From the NCBI RefSeq assembly GCF_013366925.1, contig NZ_JAALDK010000001.1, forward strand, positions 3,279,165-3,343,164: DNA of 64,000 bases, written 5' to 3'. Made by a program: the position numbers and the translations under genes. The notes under the pieces are model-generated. The model searched no databases. It saw only the letters and a program-made list of their open reading frames with translations, and was not told the origin of the DNA. This DNA is from Paraburkholderia youngii. GTDB taxonomy: Bacteria > Pseudomonadota > Gammaproteobacteria > Burkholderiales > Burkholderiaceae. This document shows positions 46,510 through 57,184 of this stretch, piece after piece (position 1 is the stretch's first letter; each line of letters starts with the position of its first letter).

Positions 46510-48569
<2,060 letters not shown>

Positions 48570-48934
48570 GGGATTCGTCTCCGTTGCGTCATTTCGCAAG
48601 CATGCCTGCATTGCACGCTGCGAATGCCGCTTTATCAAGCCTGTCTGCCCTTGGTGCGGCGGGTTCTGGGTCCGCCTGCTCCCTCGCGACCGGCCCTGCT
48701 ACGAGGCGGGTATTTAAAACTGTACGCTCGATGCAAGACAGGTTCAACAGAAAGTGACTGTGGGTTTACCTCACCGTGCCCGGAATTTGCTTTTCTCGAT
48801 GCGCGATGCGTTAAACGTTTTGCAGGTTGCATGCCTGTCGCAGCTTCGACACAGAGTGTGCCGCGCGTCGCTCAGTTCTATCGTTCTACTGTTGCATCTG
48901 TTCAACCTTGGGCCGCGCCGCGGCGGAGACCATC
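48570..48934. promoter_or_regulatory. Divergent region between the sigma-54 activator and folB-like gene
   Basis: 365 bp without a gene. Contains the candidate -24/-12-like element at 48849-48863 oriented toward the activator and an AT-rich block around 48700-48820. GGAG at 48924-48927 serves the folB-like gene. Confidence 0.45.
48849..48863 (-). promoter_or_regulatory. Candidate -24/-12-like element upstream of the sigma-54 activator
   Basis: Minus strand CGGCAC-ACTCT-GTGT. Within a 17-bp block (48848-48864) almost identical to the one before the pterin dehydratase (57696-57712), with dyad GACACA-N3-TGTGCC. About 280 nt from the activator start, so the gene could be autoregulated. Confidence 0.45.
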
Positions 48935-49441
48935 ATGGATCGTATCGATACTGTTCGCCTTGCCGCATTTTCCAGCCTCGGCGCCAATCCCGGCTCGCAA
49001 GCCGGCGCGTTGCCCGAGCGCCTCGACATCGTCTTCATCGAGAACTTCATCGGCCAGACGGTCATCGGTATCGACAGCAGCGAGTTGCATGTTGCGCAAC
49101 CGGTGCGCGTGAATCTGGCGATCGGCGTGCCCGCGATCCGTGCGTGCGCGACGGACCGGATCGAAGATACGGTCAACTATGCGGCCGTGCGCGAGGCGCT
49201 GCTGGAGCTATTCGCGTCGCATCGCGTGCGGCTGCTGGAGGCGCTCGCCGAGACGATCGCGCAACTGTTGATTGCCGACTTCGGCGCGCACTGGGTGCGG
49301 GTGTCGCTCGCGAAGCCTGCCAAGTTCGCCGACCTCGCGGCCGTCGGCGTGCAGATCGAGCGGCGTCGCGGCGATGGCCCGGCGGCCGCCGTGGGTCTCG
49401 CGTGTTACGCGTCGCTGGGCGCGGGGCTGGTGCCGAATTGA
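48935..49441 (+). CDS. FolB-like dihydroneopterin aldolase family protein
   Basis: 168 residues from the ATG at 48935 (GGAG 7 nt upstream). The FolB fold is seen in 'LDIVFIENFIGQTVIGIDSS', 'QPVRVNLAIGVPAIRACATD', 'DTVNYAAVREALLELFASH', 'LLEALAETIAQLLIADFGAH' and 'VRVSLAKPAKFADLAAVGVQ'. Dihydroneopterin aldolases cut the side chain of dihydroneopterin; in this context a step of the pterin half of H4MPT is likely rather than folate. Single plus-strand gene converging with the Cys-rich periplasmic protein. Confidence 0.85.
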   Translation: MDRIDTVRLAAFSSLGANPGSQAGALPERLDIVFIENFIGQTVIGIDSSELHVAQPVRVNLAIGVPAIRACATDRIEDTVNYAAVREALLELFASHRVRLLEALAETIAQLLIADFGAHWVRVSLAKPAKFADLAAVGVQIERRRGDGPAAAVGLACYASLGAGLVPN

Positions 49442-49488
49442 CGGGGAGAGCGGGGCGCGCCCGACGCCCGGCGCGCCTCGAACCGTCG

Positions 49489-49866
49489 TCATTTCGCCAC
49501 GGTCGACGTTTTCTGCGGACCGAGTCCGCACGCCTGATACGCGCTCGTTTGCAGCGCGCGGAATTTCCTGGTTTGAGCCTTGGCGTGATCGACGCGGAAT
49601 TCCGCGCCGCCTTCGCCGCCGAGCGTCGCGTACTTCGAGAAGGTCGACTGGTCGACGAATTCGTCGTACGGCAACGACGCGGCCATCTTGTCGATCACGC
49701 ACGAGCACTTGTAGACGTTCGCGAAATCGTGGCCGTTATCGTCCATGCAGCTGAGCACGTATTCGACGCGGCCCTCGGTCGGATAGTTGTAGCCGCCCGC
49801 CCACGCGAGCGGTGCGGCGAGCATGAGCGAGGAAAATGCGAGAAGCGCGCGACATCTATTAGTCAT
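49489..49866 (-). CDS. Small Cys-containing periplasmic protein next to fae
   Basis: 125 residues with a clear signal peptide ending 'APLAWAGG'. The mature part holds four Cys: 'YVLSCMDDNGHDF', 'VYKCSCVIDKMA' and 'AYQACGLGP', suggesting two disulfides or a metal/cofactor site. No family I can name with certainty. It follows fae by 135 bp on the same strand and, among methylotrophy genes, may serve periplasmic methanol oxidation (inference). Confidence 0.72.
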   Translation of the reverse strand: MTNRCRALLAFSSLMLAAPLAWAGGYNYPTEGRVEYVLSCMDDNGHDFANVYKCSCVIDKMAASLPYDEFVDQSTFSKYATLGGEGGAEFRVDHAKAQTRKFRALQTSAYQACGLGPQKTSTVAK

Positions 49867-50001
49867 TGAATGCCTCTGCGAGAGCATTGAACCCGCTTCG
49901 CGAACCGCTGCGCGAGGTCCATGCCTTGCGGCCGCGAGGCGACGGGATGCGCGAGGAGGCGGGGCCGCGAAGCGCCGCGTCTCCTGCGCTGCCATGCACC
50001 G

Positions 50002-50511
50002 TCAGTTCGGCGCGAACGGATGCGCGACGGTGCCCTTCTTGGATACTACTTCAGCCGCGCTCGGCTCGCCGCTGACCGCGCGCTTGATGGCCTCGCGCGT
50101 CGCCTGATAGTTGAACTGCTGGATTTTCTTGTCGTCCTCCGCCTGCCAGTGGATGAAGACGCCGACGCAGAGGAACAGATCGTCGGCTTCTTCCTGCGGG
50201 ATCGTGCCGTCCTCGACGCTGTCGGCCACTGCTAGCGCGACCGCGTGCTGCGCTGGGCCGAACATCTGCACGGCCTGCTTGGCGCCTTTGATCGTCACCT
50301 TGTTGAACAGGATCGTATTGGGCTTCGTGATGAGATTCGGCGCGACGACGGCGAGCAGCGACGTGAAGCCGTCCTTGTTGTTGGTGAGCGCGTTGCAGAA
50401 CGCGGTTTCCGCAGCCGAACCTCGCGGTCCGATCAGCAAGTCGATATGCGCGACCTCGTTGCCGTCGCCGACTAGCGACTCCCCGATCATGACGCGGTTG
50501 ATCTTGGCCAT
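50002..50511 (-). CDS. fae: Formaldehyde-activating enzyme
   Basis: 169 residues. '[20 protein letters not shown]' with the catalytic His22, '[20 protein letters not shown]', '[20 protein letters not shown]', '[16 protein letters not shown]' and '[13 protein letters not shown]' are diagnostic of Fae, which condenses formaldehyde with H4MPT to methylene-H4MPT. GGAGG ribosome-binding site upstream. Monocistronic or followed by the Cys protein gene. A palindrome and a -24/-12-like element lie about 110 nt upstream. Confidence 0.97.
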   Translation of the reverse strand: MAKINRVMIGESLVGDGNEVAHIDLLIGPRGSAAETAFCNALTNNKDGFTSLLAVVAPNLITKPNTILFNKVTIKGAKQAVQMFGPAQHAVALAVADSVEDGTIPQEEADDLFLCVGVFIHWQAEDDKKIQQFNYQATREAIKRAVSGEPSAAEVVSKKGTVAHPFAPN

Positions 50512-50619
50512 TCTGTTCCTCCAATGAGTAGGTATGGACCTGCTGACGAGGCGCCGCCCGCGATCGTGTCCAGATCAGCATCGCGAGAGCGGTGCGGGAT
50601 TGCACGGCGGTACTAACTA

Positions 50620-50634
50620 ACAGGTTCCGTGCCA
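50620..50634 (-). promoter_or_regulatory. Candidate -24/-12-like element upstream of fae
   Basis: Minus strand TGGCAC-GGAAC-CTGT, the best -24 half of the four related elements; the -12 half has GT instead of GC. About 108 nt before the fae start and overlapping the palindrome at 50629-50644. Confidence 0.5.
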
Positions 50635-50644
50635 GTTGTGGCAC
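50629..50644. promoter_or_regulatory. Palindrome upstream of fae
   Basis: Perfect inverted repeat GTGCCA-GTTG-TGGCAC, 6-bp arms with a 4-nt centre, in the 185-bp gap before fae. Could be a regulator site or place -24-like halves on both strands. Confidence 0.5.
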
Positions 50645-50696
50645 CCGGCATGCTGACGCGCCTGTTCGGGGCGTGTTCAGTGCAGACGATTCAGGG

Positions 50697-51599
50697 TTAA
50701 CCGCGCCCTTCGACGCAGCGCGCAACGAACAGCGTAGCCACCGCGAGGTCCGCGCTGGTGCCGGGATTGATCGCGCGGGCCTTCAATTCGGCGTCCCAGG
50801 CATCGAGTTGCGGATCGCTTGCCGAGCGGCGCGCGGCGGGTCGCGTTTGGCGCCAGCGCGCGTGCTGTTCGCGTGCCGCGAGCGTGACACTCTGCGCCAG
50901 CGCCAGGCCGTGCTTGCGCACAATGTGAGAGTCGGGCCAGCCGGCGAGGAACGCGAGAAACACGTTGAGCATCGCGATTTCGCCTGGATCGACGGGCGCG
51001 GGTTCGGACGTTGGCGTCGAGGCTTCGAAGCAGGCGGTGAGGCCGGTGTCGAACAGGTCCGCGAAACCGTTCGCGTACTGCCGCGCGATGCTGTCGCGCT
51101 CGCTGGCGAGCCGCATCGCGTCGCGCAGGCCGATCGTCGGCGCTGCGTGGACCGATTGCTCGGGCGCGTCGCCGAGGCCGCCGGGCTTGGCGAGCGCGAT
51201 CGCGCGATAGGCGAGCCGCGCATCTTCGACGTCGAGCCGGCTCAGCACGTCGCCGACGGCCGCGCGCCACGCTGGCGCCGTCAGCGGCCGTTCGCCGGTT
51301 TCGTCGAGAGCCGCGGCGAGCGGCGCGATCAGCAGCACGATGCCGAGATTCGTATTGCAGCCGACGGCCGCGCGCGTCCGTGTGACCGCGTCGAGAATGC
51401 GCTGTCCGACGCGGGCGCCGCGCGCGAACAGCGCGTCGAGCGATGCGTCCGCGCTGGCGAGGAACTGCGCCGCGTTCATGCCGTGGCCGGGGCTCTGGTT
51501 GCTGACGTTGCCGGGTTTCGGCGTGATGACGTCGAGCGTGCAGGCCGCGAGGAAGGCTGCGCGCGCATGCTCGACGGAGATTGCATGAGGGATGGGCAT
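50697..51599 (-). CDS. CitG/MdcB-like triphosphoribosyl-dephospho-CoA synthase family protein
   Basis: 300 residues from the ATG at 51599 (a TTG at 51608 would give a 4-nt overlap with the previous gene). Family motifs: 'DVITPKPGNVSNQSPGHGMN', 'ASADASLDALFARGARVGQR', 'GCNTNLGIVLLIAPLAAAL', 'PGGLGDAPEQSVHA', 'GLTACFEAS' and 'INPGTSADLAVATLFVA'. True CitG transfers phosphoribosyl groups to dephospho-CoA, but this branch occurs in H4MPT clusters of archaea and methylotrophs and probably transfers a phosphoribosyl-type unit in H4MPT assembly (inference). Last gene of the mptG-to-citG-like operon. Confidence 0.85.
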   Translation of the reverse strand: MPIPHAISVEHARAAFLAACTLDVITPKPGNVSNQSPGHGMNAAQFLASADASLDALFARGARVGQRILDAVTRTRAAVGCNTNLGIVLLIAPLAAALDETGERPLTAPAWRAAVGDVLSRLDVEDARLAYRAIALAKPGGLGDAPEQSVHAAPTIGLRDAMRLASERDSIARQYANGFADLFDTGLTACFEASTPTSEPAPVDPGEIAMLNVFLAFLAGWPDSHIVRKHGLALAQSVTLAAREQHARWRQTRPAARRSASDPQLDAWDAELKARAINPGTSADLAVATLFVARCVEGRG

Positions 51600-51604
51600 G
51601 ACGC

Positions 51605-52603
51605 TCAAGCCCGGCGCTGCGGAGACTGCACGGGCACCCCGGCGCTAGCGGCTTGCTCGGCTTGCTCGTTCGCGCGCCGTTGCGCCGCAAGTTTGCGATC
51701 GAGCAGATCGTCGACCAGCGCCGCGGCGACATCGAGCGGCACGACCGACTGCAAACCGCGCCACGCGGCCACGCCGTTGACTTCGAGCACGAGCGGCAGC
51801 GCGGCGTCGTCGGGATTCGGGATCAGGTCCACGCCCGCGTAGTCGAGCCCGAGCGCGACGGTGGCGCGCACGGCACTCTGCGCGAGCGGGACCGTCAACT
51901 CCGCGGCCTCGCAGCGCGCGCCTTGCGCGACGTTGTGAATCCAGCCCTTGCCGCCGCTGCGCCGCATCGCCGCGACCGCTTTGCCGCCGATCACGAGCAC
52001 GCGCCAGTCGAAACCGGGCCGGGCGCCGGCAACGAAGCGCTGCAGATAAGCGACCTGCCGATAACGCGCGAGCGACGGCAGCGGCGCGAGCAGCCCGCCA
52101 CGCGCGCCGAGCCGTTTGAGCCCGTGGCCTTGCGAGCCGAACAGCGGCTTGAGCACGACCTGGCGGCCGGCGGCCGCTTCGCGCATCAGGACGCGTTGCG
52201 CGAACGCGGCGGACTCGCCGGCCCAGGTGGCCGGTGTCGGCACGCCCGCGCGATGCAGCAGGAAGCTCGTCATCGATTTGTCGACGCTGCGCTCGATCGC
52301 ACGGGCGTCGTTGTAGACCGGCACGCCCGACTCGCGCAGCGCGTGCAGGATGCCCAGGCGCAGCGTCACCTGCTCGAAAGTGCCGCCGGCGATGCCGCGC
52401 ACGAACACCGCATCCGGCAGCGTGCGGCCGAAGCCCGGGATCACGAGGCCGTGCGGCAGCCACGTGGTGTCGATGCGGCAATCCGCGAGATCGACGCAAC
52501 GCGCTTCGGCGCCGCGCGCGCGGAACGCCTTTTTCAACCGGCCGGTGTGCCAGCCGGTTTCGTCGCTCATGATCGCGATGCGCAGGCCCGCTGTGATCGT
52601 CAT
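51605..52603 (-). CDS. RimK-like ATP-grasp ligase, MptN-like
   Basis: 332 residues. The ATG at 52603 overlaps the mch stop by 4 nt. RimK-type ATP-grasp features: 'SDETGWHTGRLKKAFRARGA', 'VYNDARAIERSVDKSMTSFL', 'RQVVLKPLFGSQGHGLKRLG', 'AYLQRFVAGARPGFDWRVLV' and 'DYAGVDLIPNPDDAALPLVL', 'EVNGVAAWRGL'. Archaeal MptN adds glutamate to H4MPT to make tetrahydrosarcinapterin. The bacterial homologue in methylotroph clusters probably adds an amino acid to the H4MPT core; which one is not known. Confidence 0.85.
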   Translation of the reverse strand: MTITAGLRIAIMSDETGWHTGRLKKAFRARGAEARCVDLADCRIDTTWLPHGLVIPGFGRTLPDAVFVRGIAGGTFEQVTLRLGILHALRESGVPVYNDARAIERSVDKSMTSFLLHRAGVPTPATWAGESAAFAQRVLMREAAAGRQVVLKPLFGSQGHGLKRLGARGGLLAPLPSLARYRQVAYLQRFVAGARPGFDWRVLVIGGKAVAAMRRSGGKGWIHNVAQGARCEAAELTVPLAQSAVRATVALGLDYAGVDLIPNPDDAALPLVLEVNGVAAWRGLQSVVPLDVAAALVDDLLDRKLAAQRRANEQAEQAASAGVPVQSPQRRA

Positions 52604-53625
52604 CGCGCGACCGGCTCGCCGCCCCACTGTTTGCGCAGCAGGCCGCCGTCGAGCCGGCCGCCATGATAGGTCACGCCGCTTTCGAGGCTGCTGACCCACA
52701 CCTCGGCGGGGGCGAACAGTGCGGGGTCGATCTGATAGAAGTCGAAGTTGACAGCCGTGAAGACGTCCGCGAACGGCCGGCCGTAGTCGCGCGAATTGGC
52801 GGAGGGCAGCGTGTCTGCGAGACGTCGCGCGATCTCGTCGTGCCGGACCGTCAGATGCACGCGGCCGCCGTACAGGATCGCGTCGTTGGTGCGGCCCATC
52901 GCCTGAATGCCGTCGGGCGCGGGCGGCGGCAGCGGCGCCGAGCCCGTGCCGGCGACGATCTCGTCGAGCGGCACGCCGAGCACGTGCACCTTGTGCAGCG
53001 CCACTTCGACGACGCGGGCCACGACCTGTACCGTTCCCGCGACAGAGTGTGTCGGCGTGACGATCAGCGTCAGGTGGTCGGGCGCGAGGCCGCAGTCGTG
53101 CAGCACCTTGTCGATCACGACCTGCGGCGGCAGACGGTCCACTTCGAGCACCAGCGCGCCGCGTTCGTGGCGGTCTCGATAGCCGAGTTCGTCGAATAGC
53201 GGTTCCTTGACCGCGAGCGCGCGCGCGGGCCCTGAGCCGAGCGAAAAGAACTTTTTGCCGCCGGTCTGCTCCTTGGTCGCCGCGAGGCTCCAGCCCGCGT
53301 ACTGGCTGCCGAGACAGGCGAGCACCGGCGACGAGGTGCTGACCTCGAGCATCGTCGGCCACAGCGGCGCGGCGTCGAAATTAGCGCGTACCGCGACGCG
53401 GCCGAGACCGCCCATGCAGATGCGCGCGATCAGCACGCCGGCGTCGAGACTGCCGCGGGCGTCGACGCCGGCATCGGCGATCACGGTGCCGGCGGGTGTG
53501 CGAGTGAGCGCGACGCCGAGATGTGCCGCCTGATCGACGAGCCGGGCGACGAGGCGCTCTGACAGCGCATTCACGCTCGGCGGCGCGGTGGGCGGGGATG
53601 TCTCAATGGGCGTGGAGGCAGGCAT
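52600..53625 (-). CDS. mch: Methenyl-H4MPT cyclohydrolase
   Basis: 341 residues. 'SVNALSERLVARLVDQAAHL', 'TVIADAGVDARGSLDAGVLI', 'RICMGGLGRVAV', 'PVLACLGSQYAGWSLA', 'KFFSLGSGPARALAVKEPLF', 'GTGSAPLPPPAPDGIQAMGR' and 'TNDAILYGG' are hallmark Mch segments. Hydrolyses methenyl-H4MPT to formyl-H4MPT. The start overlaps the preceding ATP-grasp gene by 23 bp; an alternative ATG at 53637 exists. Confidence 0.96.
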   Translation of the reverse strand: MPASTPIETSPPTAPPSVNALSERLVARLVDQAAHLGVALTRTPAGTVIADAGVDARGSLDAGVLIARICMGGLGRVAVRANFDAAPLWPTMLEVSTSSPVLACLGSQYAGWSLAATKEQTGGKKFFSLGSGPARALAVKEPLFDELGYRDRHERGALVLEVDRLPPQVVIDKVLHDCGLAPDHLTLIVTPTHSVAGTVQVVARVVEVALHKVHVLGVPLDEIVAGTGSAPLPPPAPDGIQAMGRTNDAILYGGRVHLTVRHDEIARRLADTLPSANSRDYGRPFADVFTAVNFDFYQIDPALFAPAEVWVSSLESGVTYHGGRLDGGLLRKQWGGEPVAR

Positions 53626-54823
53626 GGTCGGGCTCATTGCAGGTTTCGATTCGTTGGACGACGCGTTCGTGCTGCGCATCGAGCGCGGTGCGCACCGCGT
53701 CCGTCGACGCCGCTCGCACGAGCAGCGTGCAGACCGGCTGCCCGACGTCGATGCGGGTGCCCGGCATCGGCACGTCGCGGCATTGCGGATCGCGCAGGCA
53801 GGCGTCGGAGAACGCCGCGGAGACGTTGAACGGCCGCTGCGCGAACAGCACCCGCTGGCCGGCGCGCCAGCGCGGCGCGCGGGCCCGTGCGAGGCTCGCG
53901 GCCGACGGCGCGCGGCCGTGGCGGCACGCGTCGAGGTGGCAGGCGAGCAGGCCGGCTGGCCACGCATCGGGCGACGCGGTTTCGTAGAGCGCCATCGTCG
54001 ACGAAGGGCGCGGGTTGATTTCGAGCACGTCGAACGAGGTGCCGTCCGACAGAAAATCGCAGCTGTTGATGCCGACGAGGCCGGCGCTTGCGCATAGCGC
54101 GTCGAGCGCTTGCTGCACCAGCGCAACGAACGCCGGCGGCAAGTCGATCGGCCCGATCGAGCCCGCATGCACGAAGCGCAGATCGCCGATCGCGCAGGTG
54201 AGCTGCTCGGCGAAACCGATCAGATGCGCGCGGCCGTGCGCGCCGATGAACAGCGCCGACAGCGAGCGGCCCTGGCCAAGGCGCTGGAAGTAACCGTGCG
54301 CGGAGGCGCTCGTGGAGTCGAACGAGTCGGCGGGCTGGATATGCGTGCCGCCACAGCCATCTGCCTGCTTGAATAGCCAGCCCTCGGCTGTCGTGGGCCG
54401 CTCGAACGACACAGCCGGATGCCCGATGCGCAACGCGTCGAGCAGCGCGAAGAAACGCCGCGGCTCGCGTACGGCCGCGATCGCCTCGGCATCGTTGCCG
54501 AGAAAGCGCGGCAAGCCGGGCTCCCGGCACAAGTCAGGCATCAAAGGTTCGAGCCCGCTGCCGCCGATCCAGCCAAGCAATCCTGGCAACCGCGCGACGC
54601 GCGCAAGCGCATCGACGAGCCGCGCCCGGTCGATCCCGAGCGCGCCATCACCGCCGCCGATGTCGAACCACAGTTCGGCGGCCTCGCGCGTGTCGCAGTC
54701 GCCGAAGATATCGAGCGCGGCGACATGCAGGCCGGCGCGCGCCGCGGACTGCGCGAGCAGGCGCGCGGACTGCCCGACGACCGCGACGATGGGCGCATGC
54801 ATGAGCGGCCGGTGCGGCTTCAT
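53603..54823 (-). CDS. ATP-grasp protein of the H4MPT cluster
   Basis: 406 residues from the ATG at 54823 (54802 possible). N-terminal pre-ATP-grasp Rossmann unit 'PIVAVVGQSARLLAQSAARA', 'ALDIFGDCDTREAAELWFDI', then ATP-grasp 'EGWLFKQADGCGGTHIQPAD', 'GYFQRLGQGRSLSALFIGAH' and 'GINSCDFLSDGTSFDVLEIN', 'PRPSSTMALYE'. Family always seen between mtdB and mch in methylotrophs; believed to act in H4MPT synthesis, reaction not known. 11 nt after mtdB. Confidence 0.85.
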   Translation of the reverse strand: MKPHRPLMHAPIVAVVGQSARLLAQSAARAGLHVAALDIFGDCDTREAAELWFDIGGGDGALGIDRARLVDALARVARLPGLLGWIGGSGLEPLMPDLCREPGLPRFLGNDAEAIAAVREPRRFFALLDALRIGHPAVSFERPTTAEGWLFKQADGCGGTHIQPADSFDSTSASAHGYFQRLGQGRSLSALFIGAHGRAHLIGFAEQLTCAIGDLRFVHAGSIGPIDLPPAFVALVQQALDALCASAGLVGINSCDFLSDGTSFDVLEINPRPSSTMALYETASPDAWPAGLLACHLDACRHGRAPSAASLARARAPRWRAGQRVLFAQRPFNVSAAFSDACLRDPQCRDVPMPGTRIDVGQPVCTLLVRAASTDAVRTALDAQHERVVQRIETCNEPDHACLHAH

Positions 54824-54834
54824 GACGGCCGCTC

Positions 54835-55761
54835 TCAGCCGAGACCGGCCGCGACCGCGCGGGCCTCGTCGTAGGCTTCCGGGAAGCCCAGGTAGACCGG
54901 CTTGCCGCCCGTGCGCATGCGCATGAACAGGCGATGCTCGACCTGATACTTGACGTTGCCGATCGCCAGCGCGCCGATGCCGACCGCGCCCGCGTTCGGC
55001 ACGCCGTCGATCGGCTTGCCATCGTTCATCACGTTCACGCCGGCGATGCCTTCGGGCGGCACCGCGTTGACGTCGGCGGCGACGAGCAGGCGTTTTGCAT
55101 GCGCGAGGTCGTCGCGGCCGACCACCTGCACGCCCGCGACAGCAGTGGCAATCGCGATTTCCGCTTCGGCGAGGGCGCCGCGCAGCTCGTCGGACGTCGT
55201 GGTGCCGATGCCGTTGGTGACGATGCCGAAGCGCTCGTTCAGTTCGGCCGATGCGGCGAGCGCGCGACTGCGGTGGGTGTGGCTCGCGATCGTCACGTCG
55301 GCGCCGCGCGACGCGGCGATCGCCGCCGCGATGCGCCCGACCGCGCCGGCTCCGCCGAGAATCAGCACGCGCTTGCCGCCGAGCTCCACGCCGTGCTGCT
55401 TGCCCAGATGCCGCTCGACCAGCGCGACGAGCGCGGCCGCGGTCGTGTACGAACCGCTCGGATCGGCGAACACGGAGACCTCGAACGGCGGGACCATCGC
55501 GCGGCGCGCGGTGTCGAGCATGGCGACGGCCTGCATCACGTCGCGTCCGCCGATGAAGATGCCGGTGCGCGACACCCCCTTCGGGCCGCGCGAGAAGATC
55601 GCGTCCTGCGTGAGGTTCGCGACCATGCCGGCTTCGACGTTGCAATACGGCACGATGACCTGGTAGCCGGCGTCGGCGGCCATATTGACGTCGAACGGAC
55701 TCATCTGCGGCGTGGCCGTGAACATGTGCAGGATGTAGGGCCTTTCAATGGTTTCTGACAT
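54835..55761 (-). CDS. mtdB: Methylene-H4MPT dehydrogenase
   Basis: 308 residues. 'ILHMFTATPQMSPFDVNMAA', 'AGYQVIVPYCNVEA', 'TQDAIFSRGPKGVSRTGIFI', 'GGRDVMQAVAMLDTARRAMV', 'VSVFADPSGSYTTAAALVA', Rossmann loop 'VLILGGAGAVGRIAAAIAAS', 'VAADVNAVPPEGIAGV'. NAD(P)-dependent oxidation of methylene-H4MPT. MtdB rather than MtdA because of its neighbours mch and the ATP-grasp gene. The ATG at 55761 is chosen by family alignment; Shine-Dalgarno is weak. Confidence 0.95.
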   Translation of the reverse strand: MSETIERPYILHMFTATPQMSPFDVNMAADAGYQVIVPYCNVEAGMVANLTQDAIFSRGPKGVSRTGIFIGGRDVMQAVAMLDTARRAMVPPFEVSVFADPSGSYTTAAALVALVERHLGKQHGVELGGKRVLILGGAGAVGRIAAAIAASRGADVTIASHTHRSRALAASAELNERFGIVTNGIGTTTSDELRGALAEAEIAIATAVAGVQVVGRDDLAHAKRLLVAADVNAVPPEGIAGVNVMNDGKPIDGVPNAGAVGIGALAIGNVKYQVEHRLFMRMRTGGKPVYLGFPEAYDEARAVAAGLG

Positions 55762-55875
55762 GGCAGGGGCTCGTTGTAGTGGCAGTCTCGGGAAGGCGCG
55801 GGGCAACGCCGCGCCGCGCGTGGCAGCGCGTCAGGTGAGCGGCGGCCTGAGCGGCGACCTGAGCGGGGCCGCGCA

Positions 55876-56901
55876 TCATGCGGCGTCGATGTGCGGCGCG
55901 CGCACCTCGGCGCCGCTGATCGCCGCGCCGCTATTGCGGCCCGCGACGACGCTGCATTCGATATGCGGCAGCGCGCTTGCGACGGCGCGCGCGGTTGCGA
56001 GCGCGCGTTCGGCCTCGCGCGCGTTCGCGAGCACCGCGAAGCCCGTCGGGCCCCACGAGGTCTGGCCGATGCCGGCGGTGCGCTCGGCGGCGACCGCGCG
56101 CAGCACGCGCTCGACGTCGGGACTCGCGAACACGCCGCCTTGCGCGCTCGCGAAGTATTCGCCGATGGTCTGCTGCAGTTCGGTGAGGCCGTGCGCGAAC
56201 GGCGCGAAGTTATGTTCGGCGGCGCCGGGCAGGATCTGCATCAGCACCAGATGGCACAGATGCGCGGCGAGCCGCTGCGGAAACGGTGCGAGCGATGCGA
56301 GCGCGCTGCGTTCCTCGGCGCCGTGCAAGCCCTCGCGGCTGCTGTCGCTGACGAGCAGCACGCGCCACGGCTGCGGAAACGGCTGGCGCGACAGCAGCGG
56401 CGGCATGCTCTGGCGCAGATCGCCGGGCGGGCCGCCATCGAGCAGCAGGCCGCCGCACTCGAAGCCGAGTATGCCGATCCCCGAGCGCGCGCCGCGTCCG
56501 AGCAGACTGGCGAGCTCGGCGCTCGTCGCCGGCTGGCCGACGAGACGCGTGAACGCGGTGCCCACGGCGAGCGCCAGCTGCGTGCCGGAACCGAGGCCGG
56601 TATGGGCGCGTGGCGCTTCCAGCACGTCGATCGCGAGGGTCGCCGGCCCGTAGGCGGCCTGCAGCCGCGCGAGACTCAGCGCGATCCGTTCGCGCTCGGC
56701 CTCGCTCGCCACCCCGCCGATCTGCTCGCGTTCGGCGAGCCGCGCCCGGATCCGCGTGCCGTGCGTATCGATGACGAGCCCCAGGCTGCCGAACGCGCGC
56801 CCGAGCGACGCGTTCGGATCGAGAAAGCCCAGATGCAGCCGAGCGGGCGCATCGATCGTGATGGGCGCGCGTGGCGGCAGGCGGCGGAGCTGAAGCGGCA
56901 T
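55876..56901 (-). CDS. mptG: Beta-ribofuranosylaminobenzene 5'-phosphate synthase
   Basis: 341 residues, GHMP-like fold: 'PITIDAPARLHLGFLDPNAS', 'GSLGLVIDTHGTRI', 'RAHTGLGSGTQLALAVGTAF', 'GRGARSGIGILGFECGGLLL', 'DGGPPGD' and 'GIGQTSWGPTGFAVL'. It joins p-aminobenzoate-type substrate with PRPP in the first committed step of H4MPT synthesis. First gene of the operon toward mtdB (114-bp gap), mch and fae. Confidence 0.94.
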   Translation of the reverse strand: MPLQLRRLPPRAPITIDAPARLHLGFLDPNASLGRAFGSLGLVIDTHGTRIRARLAEREQIGGVASEAERERIALSLARLQAAYGPATLAIDVLEAPRAHTGLGSGTQLALAVGTAFTRLVGQPATSAELASLLGRGARSGIGILGFECGGLLLDGGPPGDLRQSMPPLLSRQPFPQPWRVLLVSDSSREGLHGAEERSALASLAPFPQRLAAHLCHLVLMQILPGAAEHNFAPFAHGLTELQQTIGEYFASAQGGVFASPDVERVLRAVAAERTAGIGQTSWGPTGFAVLANAREAERALATARAVASALPHIECSVVAGRNSGAAISGAEVRAPHIDAA

Positions 56902-57184
56902 CTCGAGTGTCCTCAGGTGTCCTTGCGGGTGCGCGAAACCGGGTTCGGCGGCGGGGTGTGCGCAACGCGTCGTATCGCGTCGCGGGTTCCAGCGACAGTG
57001 CGCCCGGCGACGTCAAGCGAAAGCCGTACCAGGCGCGCGCAACGGCCACCGCAGCGGATCCGGCCCACGGGAACCTCTGAACGGGCGCGCCGCGCGCCAC
57101 CCGGTTTCGCCGCTGCATGGACGCTGTGTGACGCCGAAGGCGCACTGTGTCACGCGCTGTTTCATCCGGCGGCAGGCGCGCGCG
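56902..57184. other. Gap upstream of mptG
   Basis: 283 bp between the dehydratase end and mptG start, both minus strand. A broken dyad with CGCC-GAA-GGCG at its centre and GTGTGA / TGTGTCAC flanks occurs near 57125-57155. No gene seen; probably the mptG promoter. Confidence 0.35.

Noticed and set aside
50697..51599. CitG/MdcB for citrate lyase or malonate decarboxylase prosthetic group
   Set aside because: No citrate lyase or malonate decarboxylase genes are present; the gene is the last of an H4MPT operon.
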